Below, piece after piece: positions 53,333-64,000 of a stretch of DNA of 64,000 bases. The notes beneath the pieces were generated by a model. That model made no database searches, was not told the DNA's origin, and saw nothing but the letters and a program-made list of their open reading frames with translations. Position 1 is the first letter of the stretch. Each line of letters starts with the position of its first letter. Both the position numbers and the translations under genes were made by a program. Source of the DNA: an uncultured Rothia sp. (GTDB lineage: Bacteria > Actinomycetota > Actinomycetes > Actinomycetales > Micrococcaceae); the NCBI RefSeq assembly GCF_916715725.1, contig NZ_CAKAPD010000001.1:186001-250000 (forward strand), in the 5' to 3' direction.

Positions 53333-56221
53333 CTAGCTCAGAATCTCAGCAAGGAACGCGCCGGTGTGCGAGCCCTTTACCTGAGCCACCTGCTCCGGGG
53401 TGCCCTCGGCAATTACGGTGCCGCCGCCGCTACCGCCTTCGGGGCCCATGTCAATAATCCAGTCGGCGCACTTGACCACATCCAGGTTGTGCTCGATGGT
53501 GATGACGCTATTGCCCTTGTCGACCAGCGACTGCAGCACGGCGAGCAGCTTGCGGATGTCCTCAAAGTGCAGGCCGGTGGTCGGCTCGTCCAGCACGTAG
53601 ATGGAGCGGCCGTTGGAGCGCTTCTGCAGTTCGGTTGCGAGCTTCACGCGCTGCGCCTCACCGCCGGAGAGGGTGGTCGCGGGCTGACCCAGACGAATGT
53701 AGCCCAAGCCCACGTCCACGAGGGTGTTCAGGTGGCGCGCAATCGGGGTGAACGCGGCGAAGAACTCGGCGGCCTCCTCCACGGGCATTTCGAGCACGTC
53801 GGCAATGGTCTTGCCCTTGTAGTGCACCTCGAGGGTTTCGCGGTTGTAGCGCTTGCCGTGGCAGGTTTCGCAGGGCACGTACACGTCCGGCAGGAAGTTC
53901 ATTTCAATCTTCAGGGTGCCGTCGCCGGAGCAGTCCTCGCAGCGGCCACCCTTGACGTTGAACGAGAATCGACCGGGGGTGTAGCCGCGCATCTTCGCCT
54001 CGCTGGTCTCTGCGAACAGCTTGCGGATGTGATCGAACACGCCGGTGTAGGTCGCGGGGTTCGAGCGCGGGGTGCGGCCGATGGGCGACTGGTCCACGTG
54101 AATGACCTTGTCCAGGTGCTCCAGGCCGTCGATGCTCTTGTGGCGGCCGGGCACCTGCTTGGCGCCGTTGAGCTTGTTCGCCAGGGAGGTGTACAGAATG
54201 TCGTTGACCAGGGTGGATTTGCCCGAGCCGGACACACCGGTCACCGCGGTGAACACGCCCAGGGGGAAGGACACGGTCACGTTCTTAAGGTTATTTTCGC
54301 GGGCGCCGCGCACGGTCAGCTGACGCTTCTTGTCCACGGGGCGGCGGGATGCGGGCACCTCAATGCGGCGGCGGCCAGCCATGTAGTCGCCGGTAATGGA
54401 CTTGGTGTTCTTCAGCAGTTCTTCGAAGCTGCCGGAGTGCACGATTTCGCCGCCGTGCTCACCTGCGCCGGGTCCTACGTCCACAATCCAGTCGGCTTCG
54501 CGCATGGTGTCTTCGTCGTGCTCAACCACAATAAGCGTGTTGCCCATGTCGCGTAGCTTGGTCAGGGTTTCGATGAGGCGGCGGTTATCGCGCTGGTGCA
54601 GGCCGATGGAAGGCTCGTCGAGCACGTAGAGCACGCCGACCAGGCCGGAACCGATCTGGGTTGCGAGTCGGATACGCTGCGCCTCACCGCCGGAGAGCGT
54701 ACCAGCGGAGCGCGAGAGGGTCAGGTAGTCCAGGCCCACGTCCAGCAGGAACTGCAGGCGCGCGTCGATTTCCTTGAGGACCTGCTCGCCAATCTTGGCT
54801 TCGCGGGCGCTGAGCTGCAGGCCGCGCATGAAGGCGAGTGCGTCAGCGAGGGACAGGTCGGTAATGTCTGCGATGGACTTGCCGCCGACCTTCACGCCGA
54901 GGATGGTCGGGTTCAGGCGCGCGCCACCACAGCTGGGGCAGGCGACCTGGCGCATGTACTGTTCGTAGCGGTCGCGGGCGAAGTCCGATTCGGTTTCTTC
55001 GTGCTTGCGCTTGATGTACGCCTTCACGCCCTCGAATCCGGAGGTGTAGCGGCGTTCGCGGCCGAATCGGTTGCGGTAGGACACCTCGACCTTGTAGTCC
55101 TTGCCGTCCAGGATGGCGGCGCGGGTCTTGGCGGGCAGGTCCTTGAAGGGGGTGTTCAGGTCGAAGCCGAGCTCCTCCCCCAGGCCGGCGAGCAGGCGCA
55201 GCCAGTATTCGGTGGTTGCTTTGCCCTGCGACCAGGGGGCGATGGCGCCCTCGCCGAGGGTCAGGTCGGGGTTGGGTACGAGCAGTTCGGTGTCTACTTC
55301 AAGGCGCGAGCCGATGCCGTCGCAGGCGCTACACGCGCCGAACGGCGAGTTGAAGGAGAAGGCGCGCGGTTCGATGGTGTCGATCTGCAGCGGGTGGTTG
55401 TTGGGGCAGGCGAGGTTCTCGCTGAAGGAGCGGGTGCGTTCGGGGTCGTCCGGATCGCGGTCTACAAAGTCGATGAGCACGCGGCCGTCGGCGAGCTTGA
55501 GCGCGGTTTCGATGGAGTCGGTCAGGCGCTGGTGAATACCGTCCTTAATGACGATACGGTCGACGACCACCTCGATGGTGTGCTTGTACTGCTTGGCGAG
55601 CTTGGGCGGGTCGGAGAGCTGCACGGTTTCGCCGTCCACGCGGGCGCGCGAGTAGCCCTGGGTGAGCAGGTCCTTGAAGAGGTCCACGAACTCGCCCTTA
55701 CGTGCGCTAACGACGGGCGCAAGGATCTGCAGGCGGGTGCGTTCGGGGTATTCCTGCAGAATGTCCACAATCTGCTGCGGGGTCTGCTGGGTGATTTCTT
55801 CGCCACATTCGGGGCAGTGCGGGTGGCCGATGCGCGCCCAGAGCAGACGCATGTAGTCGTAGATTTCGGTGATGGTGCCGACGGTTGAGCGCGGGTTTTT
55901 GGAGGTGGACTTCTGATCGATAGACACCGCCGGGGAGAGGCCCTCGATGAAGTCTACGTCGGGCTTATCAACCTGGCCCAGGAACATACGCGCGTAGGAG
56001 GACAGCGACTCGACGTAGCGGCGCTGACCCTCGGCAAAGATGGTGTCGAAGGCGAGGGAGGACTTACCGGAGCCGGAAAGGCCGGTGAAGACAACCATCG
56101 CATCGCGCGGAATGGTCAGGTCTACGTTCTTGAGGTTGTTTTCGCGGGCACCCTGAACCCGGATGCTGGTCAGGTCGTTCGCTTTGAGTGCGGTGCTTCC
56201 GTGTGCCGGGCGGGGTGTCAT
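53333..56221 (-). CDS. uvrA: UvrABC system protein A
   Basis: Damage-recognition ATPase of nucleotide excision repair, 962 aa. There are two ABC-type ATPase halves: Walker [17 protein letters not shown] near 50 and [17 protein letters not shown] near 660, with [12 protein letters not shown] and [14 protein letters not shown] signatures. Zinc modules are [21 protein letters not shown] and the CEDCSGDG...[10 protein letters not shown] module. [20 protein letters not shown] is typical. The start MTPRPAHGS... has a short Rothia-like leader. A LexA-like half-site near 56246 is too poor to claim. Confidence 0.98.
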   Translation of the reverse strand: MTPRPAHGSTALKANDLTSIRVQGARENNLKNVDLTIPRDAMVVFTGLSGSGKSSLAFDTIFAEGQRRYVESLSSYARMFLGQVDKPDVDFIEGLSPAVSIDQKSTSKNPRSTVGTITEIYDYMRLLWARIGHPHCPECGEEITQQTPQQIVDILQEYPERTRLQILAPVVSARKGEFVDLFKDLLTQGYSRARVDGETVQLSDPPKLAKQYKHTIEVVVDRIVIKDGIHQRLTDSIETALKLADGRVLIDFVDRDPDDPERTRSFSENLACPNNHPLQIDTIEPRAFSFNSPFGACSACDGIGSRLEVDTELLVPNPDLTLGEGAIAPWSQGKATTEYWLRLLAGLGEELGFDLNTPFKDLPAKTRAAILDGKDYKVEVSYRNRFGRERRYTSGFEGVKAYIKRKHEETESDFARDRYEQYMRQVACPSCGGARLNPTILGVKVGGKSIADITDLSLADALAFMRGLQLSAREAKIGEQVLKEIDARLQFLLDVGLDYLTLSRSAGTLSGGEAQRIRLATQIGSGLVGVLYVLDEPSIGLHQRDNRRLIETLTKLRDMGNTLIVVEHDEDTMREADWIVDVGPGAGEHGGEIVHSGSFEELLKNTKSITGDYMAGRRRIEVPASRRPVDKKRQLTVRGARENNLKNVTVSFPLGVFTAVTGVSGSGKSTLVNDILYTSLANKLNGAKQVPGRHKSIDGLEHLDKVIHVDQSPIGRTPRSNPATYTGVFDHIRKLFAETSEAKMRGYTPGRFSFNVKGGRCEDCSGDGTLKIEMNFLPDVYVPCETCHGKRYNRETLEVHYKGKTIADVLEMPVEEAAEFFAAFTPIARHLNTLVDVGLGYIRLGQPATTLSGGEAQRVKLATELQKRSNGRSIYVLDEPTTGLHFEDIRKLLAVLQSLVDKGNSVITIEHNLDVVKCADWIIDMGPEGGSGGGTVIAEGTPEQVAQVKGSHTGAFLAEILS

Positions 56222-56361
56222 CGAAAATCCTTTCGTCTTATCTTCGAACTTAAATTCTACACCCTCACGACTTTCACCGGCTGGATTATGCGGGCGGTGA
56301 AGGCATGAGGGTGCAGTACTTATATGAGGCGGACTAGGAGGCGCAATTCGTCAGGCGCAGT

Positions 56362-57135
56362 TTACCAGCCGCGGGTTGCCCAGTCTTCCAGGTGGGGGCG
56401 CTCGTCACCGAGGGTGGTGGAGCGGCCGTGGCCGGGCAGCACGATTGCGTCATCTTCGAAGCCGCCGAAGAGCTTTTCGAGCACGTTGGAGAAGAGCTCG
56501 CCGAACTGCTGCGGGGAGTCGGTCTTACCCACGCCGCCGGGGAAGAGGGTGTCGCCGGTGAACAACAGGGTTACAGGGGTGCCGTCTTCCCATGCGGTTT
56601 CGAGGGTGTAGACGATGGATCCGGGGGTGTGGCCGGGTACGTGCAGGGCACGAATGACGGTGTCGGAGCGGTAGAAGTCGAAGCTTTCGCCGCCGGTCAG
56701 TTCCTCTTCGACAGTGTAGTCTTCCTGTTCCTTAATGGCGGCTGCGTCAGCTGCACCCGCGGAGGTCACGGCACCGGTGAGGTGGTCGAGCTCCTTAATA
56801 GCGCGAATGTGGTCCCAGTGGCCGTGAGTAACGAGGATGCCGGTCAGGCCGATAGCGCGCGGCTTGAGGGAGTCGAAGTCCTCTTCCTTCTCCATAACGC
56901 GCACGCGGCGTTCTTCGCCGTCGGTCAGCTCAAGCTGCGGGCAGTCGTTCAGGAGCGCATCGAGAGTGAATGCGTAGAGTTCTTCTGCGTCGTCTGCGGG
57001 GTCGATGAGTACCTGCTCGCCGGTGGCGCGCATGGTGATGAGGTAGACGCTATTGTCCATCTCGGAGACACTGAACGCACGGACGGTCAGCTCGGGGTTC
57101 TCGAAGATGAGGGTGGGTTCGGGGTAAGTAGTCAT
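56362..57135 (-). CDS. MBL-fold metallo-hydrolase (glyoxalase II-like)
   Basis: 257-aa metallo-beta-lactamase-fold protein. The metal site is LVTHGHWDHIRAIKELDHL (HxHxDH), followed by HVPGHTPGSIVYTLE and LLFTGDTLFPGGVGKTDSPQ; the last metal His is in IVLPGHGRSTTLGDERP. This subgroup, encoded just upstream of uvrA in many actinobacteria, has an unknown substrate, although hydroxyacylglutathione-like or mycothiol-conjugate thioesters are plausible. The ribosome site is weak. Confidence 0.9.
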   Translation of the reverse strand: MTTYPEPTLIFENPELTVRAFSVSEMDNSVYLITMRATGEQVLIDPADDAEELYAFTLDALLNDCPQLELTDGEERRVRVMEKEEDFDSLKPRAIGLTGILVTHGHWDHIRAIKELDHLTGAVTSAGAADAAAIKEQEDYTVEEELTGGESFDFYRSDTVIRALHVPGHTPGSIVYTLETAWEDGTPVTLLFTGDTLFPGGVGKTDSPQQFGELFSNVLEKLFGGFEDDAIVLPGHGRSTTLGDERPHLEDWATRGW

Positions 57136-57343
57136 AGTTCCAGTTTAGGGGCTGTGGCGATGCAACAGGCACCTATGCGTAACACTCCCCTATGAGCGCA
57201 TTCGGCATTGAACGCACGGGATGCATGTGCCGGATGCAGATGGCACAGACATTGGAGCAAGCTCGGCTCGGAACAGGCTCTAGCCAAGAGCTTGTCCTTC
57301 TGAGGCTCCATCTGATGCTCCGGTGAAATCCAAAAGTTAAACA
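57136..57343. other. intergenic region upstream of the MBL gene
   Basis: Holds no gene that I trust. Open frames here have no ribosome site. It contains an AGCTTGTCC/GGCTCGG-type imperfect hairpin near 57258-57299. Confidence 0.3.
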
Positions 57344-57379
57344 GAGAAGCGACTGCGCATCGATACACAGTCGCTTCTC
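57344..57379 (-). terminator. perfect hairpin in the intergenic region
   Basis: GAGAAGCGACTG / CAGTCGCTTCTC, 12-bp perfect arms. It lies 25 nt beyond the end of the 57404-57598 frame, which supports that frame being a real small transcript. Confidence 0.6.
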
Positions 57380-57403
57380 ATGACACCCAGGGGTATCTAT
57401 CAC

Positions 57404-57598
57404 TCACTCAAACACAAGCAACCCGAGGACTTTGGAAATCTCACGATTACTTGATGACTCAATAGTAGCGAACTTTTTGGGGGCTGTTTTACCACCCCAC
57501 TTGGTACGGAGAGCCGGTTTTAGTGACCCGCGCCTCATTGTAATCATTCTGTAATAAAAATGGGTGTTTTTTAGGGTATCCATACGTACCAATTTCAT
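57404..57598 (-). CDS. doubtful short basic protein
   Basis: 64 codons from an ATG at 57598: Lys/Arg-rich (MKLVRMDTLKNTHFYYRMI at the start, FATIESSSNREISKVLG near the end). No clear ribosome site. Supported only by a terminator-like hairpin 25 nt downstream and by AT-rich surroundings that look like transferred DNA. It could also be a remnant of a larger gene. No family recognised. Confidence 0.25.
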   Translation of the reverse strand: MKLVRMDTLKNTHFYYRMITMRRGSLKPALRTKWGGKTAPKKFATIESSSNREISKVLGLLVFE

Positions 57599-58360
57599 TT
57601 TTTTCGAGTTTTGATGTGACTTATTTCACCCAAAATAATTTTAGATTTTCCCTCATTTGGCACTTTAGTGCACCTTTAACTTGAGCTTCATGCTCACCAA
57701 TCTTGAAGGCTTAATGCCCGGTTTTAGCCCGATATTCCGCGGAAGTAGAGGGTTAAGGTAAAAGTATCTTCAAGTAGTTGCAACTTCATTAACCGGAAAA
57801 AATGTACCGCTCACCGTTCAAAATCTGCACGATTATTCGCGCGAGGGCAAAATCAATTGGTCTGTTTTACCCCTCAAGGCACCCCCTAAAGTAGAGGTTT
57901 TATTACAAAACAATAACATTGCACCCCCTACTAGGTTCACTGAGTGCACCCAGTGAGCCTACCCCAAAAAAGTAAAATAACTAGTCAATGCTATATTTTC
58001 ACAAAATGCAAGGTGGTAAGCGGGTTAAAAATCAACCTCTATAGATTGTTTAATAAAACCTGACCTTCAAGCATACATAGAGCCCAATTATTAACCAGCC
58101 CGTACCAATTCCACCTTCAAAACAGGTGTACTGGAAGCCTCAAGGAAAGGTTGAAACTCCCCTCCACTAGGGGTTTTAGAATCCTTCACTCCCCCGCCAT
58201 TCAGCGCTATTCAGCACCGTTCAGCGCCCAAAACACCGATACGCTCCACCTTTCGCCGGCAATCGCACCGGCAATCACGCTGGTATTCACACCGGCATTC
58301 ACCCCATCCGCCGCCCGGTACCTGCCGCCCGGTATCTGCCACCACTGGAGCACAGCAAAA
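57599..58360. other. long gene-poor AT-rich region
   Basis: About 760 bp without a gene. Contains an imperfect palindrome GGTTCACTG-AGTGCACC-CAGTGAGCC at about 57934-57959 and recurring GGTGCA/TGCACC motifs like those upstream of the secreted-protein gene. Composition is AT-rich from 57520 to about 58140, then GC-rich. Confidence 0.4.
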
Positions 58361-58397
58361 GCGGCGCCCCTCCCCCGCTGTGGGGAAGGAGCGCCGC
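58361..58397 (-). terminator. fhs terminator
   Basis: GCGGCGC / GCGCCGC with inner CCCTCCCC/GGGGAAGG pairing, then TTTTGCTGTG on the minus strand, about 48 nt after the fhs stop. Confidence 0.75.
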
Positions 58398-58444
58398 CTC
58401 CACTAGCTATAAATCAGCTGGAACAGCCGCCTTAGGACAAGCCC

Positions 58445-60157
58445 TTAGGACAGGCCGACCATCACGCCGTTCTCATCGAAGCCGATGCGCTCAGCTGCGG
58501 GGCTCTTGCTCAGGCCCGGCATGGTGCGCATGGTGCCGCAGATAGCGTAGACGTAGCCAGCACCTGCAGCCAGGCGAACCTCGCGCACGGGCAGGGTCCA
58601 GCCGGTCGGTGCGCCCTTCAGAGTTGCATCCGAAGAGATGGACAGGTGGGTCTTCGCAATGACCACGGGCAGGTGCGAGTAGCCCAGCTCAGCGAAACGC
58701 TTCAGCTGCTTAGCTGCAGCGGGAGCAATGGAGATGCCGTCCGCACCGTAGACCTTGGTGGCGACCTTCTCAATCTTGGTCTCGATGGAGTCCTCAAGGT
58801 CGTAGGTGTACTTCAGATCCGAAACGTCGTCACATGCCTCAGCAACCACGTCTGCCAGGTCGGTGGTGCCCTTACCGCCCTCAGCCACACCGCGGTGGAT
58901 AGCTACGCGAGCGCCAGCTTCCTCAGCGATACGGCGGATGGTCTCGTGCTCAGACTCGAAGTCGGTCGGGAACGCGTTGATTGCCACGACCGGCTGAACA
59001 CCGAAGTTGCGCACGATCTCGATGTGCTTCTTCAGGTTCTCTGCGCCCTTCTCCACGTCGGAGGGGCTTTCCTGCAGCATGCCCTCGGGCAGGGGCTTGC
59101 CCGGAACGATCTTGTACAGACCGGAGTGGGACTTCAGGGAGCGCACGGTGACGACCAGCACTGCTGCGTCGGGCTTCAGGCCGGAGACGCGGCACTTGAC
59201 GTTGAAGAAACGCTCCGCACCCATGTCGGCACCGAAGCCAGCCTCGGTAATCACGTAATCGGAGTACTCCAGGCCAACGTAGTCGGCGACCACGGAGGAG
59301 TTACCGGTTGCGATGTTGCCGAAGGGGCCCGCGTGAATCAGTGCGGGGGTGTGCTCCAGGGTCTGCAGCAGGTTCGGGTTGATAGCGTCTGCCAGGATGA
59401 CGGACATTGCGCCGTCAGCCTTCAGGTCGGCTGCGGTGACGGGCTCGCCGTCGTAGTTCAGGCCGATCACAATCTTTGCCAGGCGCTCGCGGAGGTCCTT
59501 GAAGGAGGTTGCCAGCGAGAGAATCACCATGATTTCGGAGGCGCTGGTGATGTCGAAACCGGTCTCGCGGACCACGCCGTCCATGCGTTCGCCCAGGCCC
59601 ACGACGATGTTGCGCAGGGAGCGGTCGTTCATGTCGATAACGCGGCGCCACTCGATTGCACGCGGGTCGATGCGCAGCTCGTTGCCGTGGTGCAGGTGGT
59701 TGTCAATCATGGCGGCAAGCAGGTTGTGTGCTGCGGTGACGGCGTGGAAGTCGCCGGTCAGGTGCAGGTTCAGCTTCTCCATGGGAACGATCTGGGAGTA
59801 GCCGCCGCCTGCTGCGCCGCCCTTAATGCCGAAGGTCGGGCCCATTGCGGGCTGACGCAGAGCCAGGATTGCCTTGCGGTCGGTCTGTGCGAAGCCCTGT
59901 GCGAGGGAGACGGAGGTTGCGGTCTTACCTTCACCGAGCGGGGTGGGGGTGACTGCGGTAACCACGATGTACTTGGAGCCGCGCTTGCGGGCGGTCTCTG
60001 CGTTGGTGGTTTCGTCGAGGAGGACCTTAGCGACATACTTGCCGTAGGGTTCAAGGCGATCTTCGCTGATGCCGTTGTCTGCTGCGATCTTGTTAATAGG
60101 CCAAAGATCGGCGGCAAGTGCGATTTCGAGGTCGGAAGGGAAAGGCTTCTTCGTCAT
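58445..60157 (-). CDS. fhs: formate--tetrahydrofolate ligase
   Basis: Makes 10-formyl-THF from formate, THF and ATP in the cytoplasm, feeding purine synthesis and one-carbon metabolism. The ATG at 60157 is chosen because GAAGGA is 5-8 nt upstream (others at 60163 and 60184 are less well placed), giving 570 aa against a usual 555-560. The P-loop TPLGEGKTATSVSLAQGF is near residue 65, ALRQPAMGPTFGIKGGAAGG near 100, and HLTGDFHAVTAAHNLLAAMI near 130. The C-terminus is conserved. Formate could come from anaerobic partner bacteria, which is an inference. Confidence 0.97.
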   Translation of the reverse strand: MTKKPFPSDLEIALAADLWPINKIAADNGISEDRLEPYGKYVAKVLLDETTNAETARKRGSKYIVVTAVTPTPLGEGKTATSVSLAQGFAQTDRKAILALRQPAMGPTFGIKGGAAGGGYSQIVPMEKLNLHLTGDFHAVTAAHNLLAAMIDNHLHHGNELRIDPRAIEWRRVIDMNDRSLRNIVVGLGERMDGVVRETGFDITSASEIMVILSLATSFKDLRERLAKIVIGLNYDGEPVTAADLKADGAMSVILADAINPNLLQTLEHTPALIHAGPFGNIATGNSSVVADYVGLEYSDYVITEAGFGADMGAERFFNVKCRVSGLKPDAAVLVVTVRSLKSHSGLYKIVPGKPLPEGMLQESPSDVEKGAENLKKHIEIVRNFGVQPVVAINAFPTDFESEHETIRRIAEEAGARVAIHRGVAEGGKGTTDLADVVAEACDDVSDLKYTYDLEDSIETKIEKVATKVYGADGISIAPAAAKQLKRFAELGYSHLPVVIAKTHLSISSDATLKGAPTGWTLPVREVRLAAGAGYVYAICGTMRTMPGLSKSPAAERIGFDENGVMVGLS

Positions 60158-60390
60158 TGTCATCCTTCGAGTTGTACGAATCATGCTCTTTTATTCTATG
60201 CCTTGGCTCACTCATTTGTCCCTCACCTCGCCGGAACGTGGCAAATAAACCCAATTTTTAATGCACTAATCCCCGCGACCGGCACCCTACGCTCACGTGG
60301 AGCGGCAGGGTCGGTGCGAGGATCAGTAGCGCATACACGCCGGGCTTCCGGTACAGGAACCGGCATAGGAACCGGCGATACGAGCGGCTA

Positions 60391-61434
60391 TTACGGCATG
60401 GTCAGCAGAACCTTGGTGGCGGTACGCTGGTCCATTGCCTCGTAACCCTTAGCTGCCTCGTCAATGGGCAGAACCATGTCGAAGACGCGGCCGGGCTCAA
60501 TTTCGCCCTTGTAAATCAGGTCGATGAGGGTCGGCAGGTACTTGCGCACGGGGGCGGGGCCACCCTCAAGGTGAATCTGCTTGCCGAAGAGCTTATCGGT
60601 GCCGATGGAGCTGTCGTGCGGAACGCCCACGAAGCCGATGTAGCCGCCGTGGCGTACGCAACCGAGAGCCTGATCGAAGGACTGCTGGGTGCCAACAGCC
60701 TCCGCAACGCCGTGTGCGCCCACGCCGTCGGTGAGCTCCAGAACCTTGGCGATACCCTCTTCGCCGCGCTCTTCCACGATGTGGGTTGCGCCGAATGCCT
60801 TAGCGAGCGCCTGACGTTCGGGGTTGCGGGACATGATGATAATCTTCTCCGCGCCGAGCTGCTTAGCGCCGATGACTGCGCTCAGGCCGACCGCGCCGTC
60901 GCCAACAACGACGATGGTCTTGCCGGGGCCTGCCTGCGCTGCGTCTGCCGCGTACCAGCCGGTGCCGAGCACATCGGATGCCGCCATCAGGTGCGGGATC
61001 TGCTCTTCGGTGGGGGTTGCGGGGGTCTTGACGAGGGTGCCGTCTGCGAAGGGTACGCGAGCGTATTCTGCCTGGGTGCCGTTAGAGCGCATGCCAATGA
61101 AAGCGTCGCCTGCTGCGATTGCCTTGAGGCAACGGGAGGGGTAGCCTGCGGTGCAGGTTTCGCATTCGCCGCAGGAGATGCAGAAGGAGCCTACGACGAA
61201 GTCGCCGGGGGCTACGGTGGTGACCTCGGAGCCGACTTCGACGACTTCGCCGATGTATTCGTGGCCCATCGCCCGGTGGTCGACGGGCTGTGCGCCGCGG
61301 TAGGACCACAGGTCGGAGCCGCAGATGCAGGATGCTGCGAGCTTGATGATGGCGTCGGTGGGTTCGAGCAGGGTCGGCTTGTCGACTTCGTTGACGACGA
61401 CCTTGCCGGGAGCTTCCATAACAACTGAACGCAT
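60391..61434 (-). CDS. zinc-dependent alcohol dehydrogenase family protein
   Basis: 347-aa medium-chain dehydrogenase/reductase. The catalytic zinc Cys is in ASCICGSDLWSYRGA, and the Glu/His of GHEYIGEVVEVGSE follow. The structural zinc lobe has four Cys (FCISCGECETCTAGYPSRC). The nucleotide-binding Rossmann motif is VVGDGAVGLSAVIGAKQLGA. The C-terminus is intact. It resembles glutathione-independent formaldehyde or alcohol dehydrogenases in the actinobacterial Zn-ADH group; the true substrate is unknown. AAAGGA precedes the start. It is 233 bp from fhs, and a C1 link with fhs is possible but unproven. Confidence 0.92.
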   Translation of the reverse strand: MRSVVMEAPGKVVVNEVDKPTLLEPTDAIIKLAASCICGSDLWSYRGAQPVDHRAMGHEYIGEVVEVGSEVTTVAPGDFVVGSFCISCGECETCTAGYPSRCLKAIAAGDAFIGMRSNGTQAEYARVPFADGTLVKTPATPTEEQIPHLMAASDVLGTGWYAADAAQAGPGKTIVVVGDGAVGLSAVIGAKQLGAEKIIIMSRNPERQALAKAFGATHIVEERGEEGIAKVLELTDGVGAHGVAEAVGTQQSFDQALGCVRHGGYIGFVGVPHDSSIGTDKLFGKQIHLEGGPAPVRKYLPTLIDLIYKGEIEPGRVFDMVLPIDEAAKGYEAMDQRTATKVLLTMP

Positions 61435-61664
61435 GATATTCCTTTCAAATCTGCGTTGATGGTTAGTCGTATCAGGGTACGCCCCGCACCCCGATATATC
61501 AATAATTTTTTATGCTACGGGGTGAAGGTAAAAAATCCGACAACCGGAACCAGAAAGGAACCAGAAAAACCGCTCCTACTCCCCCGATTCCCGAGCGCTT
61601 CCGCGCCAGGTTAAACCGGGGAAGCCTGGGCATCCCGGCACGCTAAGTAGCCCAGTTAAACGGC
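61435..61664. other. intergenic region between ADH and nrdF terminator
   Basis: No gene. A very AT-rich patch at 61490-61515 (GATATATCAATAATTTTTTATG) probably holds the ADH promoter. Confidence 0.4.
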
Positions 61665-61703
61665 GGAACCCCCGCGCATCCACAGTGGATACGCGGGGGT
61701 TCC
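61665..61703 (-). terminator. nrdF terminator
   Basis: GGAACCCCCGCG / CGCGGGGGTTCC with an inner ATCCAC/GTGGAT stem, about 45 nt past the nrdF stop. Confidence 0.8.
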
Positions 61704-61747
61704 GCTCGGTTTATCTCAGCCTCATAACTAAAGGCAAGAAAGGGGGC

Positions 61748-62818
<1,071 letters not shown>

Positions 62819-62872
62819 CCAGTCTTTAGTTATAGTGTGCCAGCTCAAGCTGAATGCGTCACAGCATTCGGG

Positions 62873-64000
62873 CTAGAGCATGCAGGATACGCAGCCTTCA
62901 ACCTCGGTACCCTCAAGAGCCATCTGACGCAGACGGATGTAGTAGATGGTCTTGATGCCCTTACGCCATGCGTAAATCTGGGCGCGGTTGATATCGCGGG
63001 TGGTTGCGGTATCGCGGAAGAAGAGGGTCAGCGACAGGCCCTGGTCCACGTGCTGGGTTGCCACAGCGTAGGTGTCGATGATCTTCTCGTAACCAATTTC
63101 GTAGGAGTCCTGGTAGTACTCCAGGTTGTCGTTGGTCATGTACGGCGCCGGGTAGTAGACGCGGCCGAGCTTGCCTTCCTTGCGGATCTCAATCTTCGAA
63201 GCGATCGGGTGAATCGAAGAGGTCGAACCGTTGATGTAGGAGATGGAGCCGGTCGGCGGAACAGCCTGCAGGTTCTGGTTGTACATGCCGTACTGTGCCA
63301 CGTCAGCAGCCAGCTGAATCCACTCTTCACGGGTGGGGATGTGGTGCTTAGCGAACAGTTCGCGAGTACGCTCGGTCTGCGGTGCCCATTCCTTCTCAAT
63401 GTACTTGGCGAAGAACTCACCGGATGCGTACTTCGAGTTCTCGAAGCCCTCGAAACGCTGGCCGCGTTCCTTAGCGATCTGCATGGAGGCGCGGATTGCG
63501 TGGTAGGCGACGGTGTAGAAGTACATGTTGGTGAAGTCCAGTGCTTCTTCGGAACCGTAGTAGACGTGCTCGCGTGCCAGGTAGCCGTGCAGGTTCATCT
63601 GGCCCAGACCCACGGCGTGGCTCATGTTGTTGCCGCGCTCGATGGAGGGTACGGAGCGGATGTCGGACTGGTCGGAGACGGAGGTCAGCGAACGAATCGC
63701 GGTTTCCACGGTCTTGCCGAAGTCGTCGCCGTCCATGGTCAGTGCAATGTTCAGCGAACCGAGGTTGCAGGAGATGTCCTTACCGACGGTCTCGTAGCCG
63801 AGGTCAGCGTGGTAGGTGGACGGCTCAGAAACCTGCAGGATCTCGGAGCACAGGTTGGACATGATGACCTTACCGGCGATGGGGTTCGCGCGGTTGACGG
63901 TGTCTTCGAACATCACGTACGGGTAGCCGGACTCGAACTGGATCTCTGCGATGGTCTGGAAGAACTCGCGTGCGTTGATCTTGGTCTTGGTGATGCGTGC
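62873..64000 (-). CDS. nrdE: class Ib ribonucleotide reductase, alpha subunit NrdE, C-terminal part (runs off right edge)
   Basis: Catalytic subunit reducing ribonucleoside diphosphates. About 375 C-terminal residues are visible of the usual 700 or so. Active-site segments seen are SNLCSEILQ, the [14 protein letters not shown] region, and [20 protein letters not shown]. The end CVSCML is the redox-active Cys pair that is re-reduced by NrdH. The frame continues without a stop to base 64000, so the start lies outside the window. It is upstream of nrdF on the same strand. Confidence 0.97.
   Translation of the reverse strand, partial: ARITKTKINAREFFQTIAEIQFESGYPYVMFEDTVNRANPIAGKVIMSNLCSEILQVSEPSTYHADLGYETVGKDISCNLGSLNIALTMDGDDFGKTVETAIRSLTSVSDQSDIRSVPSIERGNNMSHAVGLGQMNLHGYLAREHVYYGSEEALDFTNMYFYTVAYHAIRASMQIAKERGQRFEGFENSKYASGEFFAKYIEKEWAPQTERTRELFAKHHIPTREEWIQLAADVAQYGMYNQNLQAVPPTGSISYINGSTSSIHPIASKIEIRKEGKLGRVYYPAPYMTNDNLEYYQDSYEIGYEKIIDTYAVATQHVDQGLSLTLFFRDTATTRDINRAQIYAWRKGIKTIYYIRLRQMALEGTEVEGCVSCML

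Noticed and set aside
53333..56340. A LexA (SOS) box upstream of uvrA
   Set aside because: The nearest candidate near 56246 (CGAAC-TTAA-ATTCT) matches only one half-site well, so it was not called.
57132..57403. Minus-strand frames upstream of the MBL gene
   Set aside because: They overlap the hairpin at 57344-57379, lack ribosome sites and share no recognisable features.
58151..58435. A 94-codon plus-strand frame before fhs
   Set aside because: It is Pro/Ala/Thr low-complexity, has no ribosome site and overlaps the fhs terminator hairpin.

Overview
The window looks like chromosome of an oral actinobacterium of the genus Rothia (family Micrococcaceae). The basis is the high-GC, C-ending codon use, the protein sequences, and gene order. 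This is recognition by eye; no database search was run. Most genes lie on the minus strand.

From 1 to about 29.8 kb the window follows the conserved actinobacterial block of translation, secretion and recombination genes: alaS (cut by the left edge), two small membrane/coiled-coil genes, rpsD, rarA, dtd, a P-loop kinase-like gene, aspS, hisS, a DUF349 gene, the ppGpp enzyme rel, secF-secD-yajC, ruvB-ruvA-ruvC, the yebC regulator, the lipid II amidating pair gatD-murT, a DUF2797 gene and a HIT-family gene. Two single-gene insertions interrupt it. One is an AbiEi/DUF559-type gene (9.3-10.3 kb) between two direct copies of a palindromic element. The other is an AT-rich membrane-protein gene (13.8-14.7 kb) between exact inverted copies of a 68-bp palindrome.

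From 29.8 to 40.6 kb is an accessory region lying between the HIT gene and thrS, which are neighbours in many actinobacteria. It holds two lipoprotein genes, a potassium-channel gene, a large FAD/Fe-S D-lactate dehydrogenase-type gene, an unknown 159-aa gene with an overlapping upstream reading frame, two tiny membrane-protein genes, and a strikingly AT-rich block of about 2 kb (38.35-40.41 kb). The block carries a DJ-1/PfpI gene, a DUF1697 gene, a gene scar and an HD-domain gene. Its base composition and codon use point to a Streptococcus-like donor, and a 12-bp direct repeat flanks it.

From 40.6 to 64 kb come thrS, a zinc-type ArsR repressor, a large secreted protein, a fumarylacetoacetase-family enzyme, a lipoate ligase-like gene, a DASS carboxylate transporter, a 6-phospho-beta-glucosidase-type GH1 gene, a GNAT gene, uvrA with its MBL-fold neighbour, formate-tetrahydrofolate ligase, a zinc alcohol dehydrogenase, and nrdF-nrdE (nrdE cut by the right edge).

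No tRNA, rRNA, CRISPR array, insertion sequence or complete prophage was recognised. Two regions look like unannotated small RNA genes (about 3.90-4.01 kb plus strand, about 28.81-29.03 kb minus strand). Clear intrinsic-terminator hairpins close many of the transcription units.
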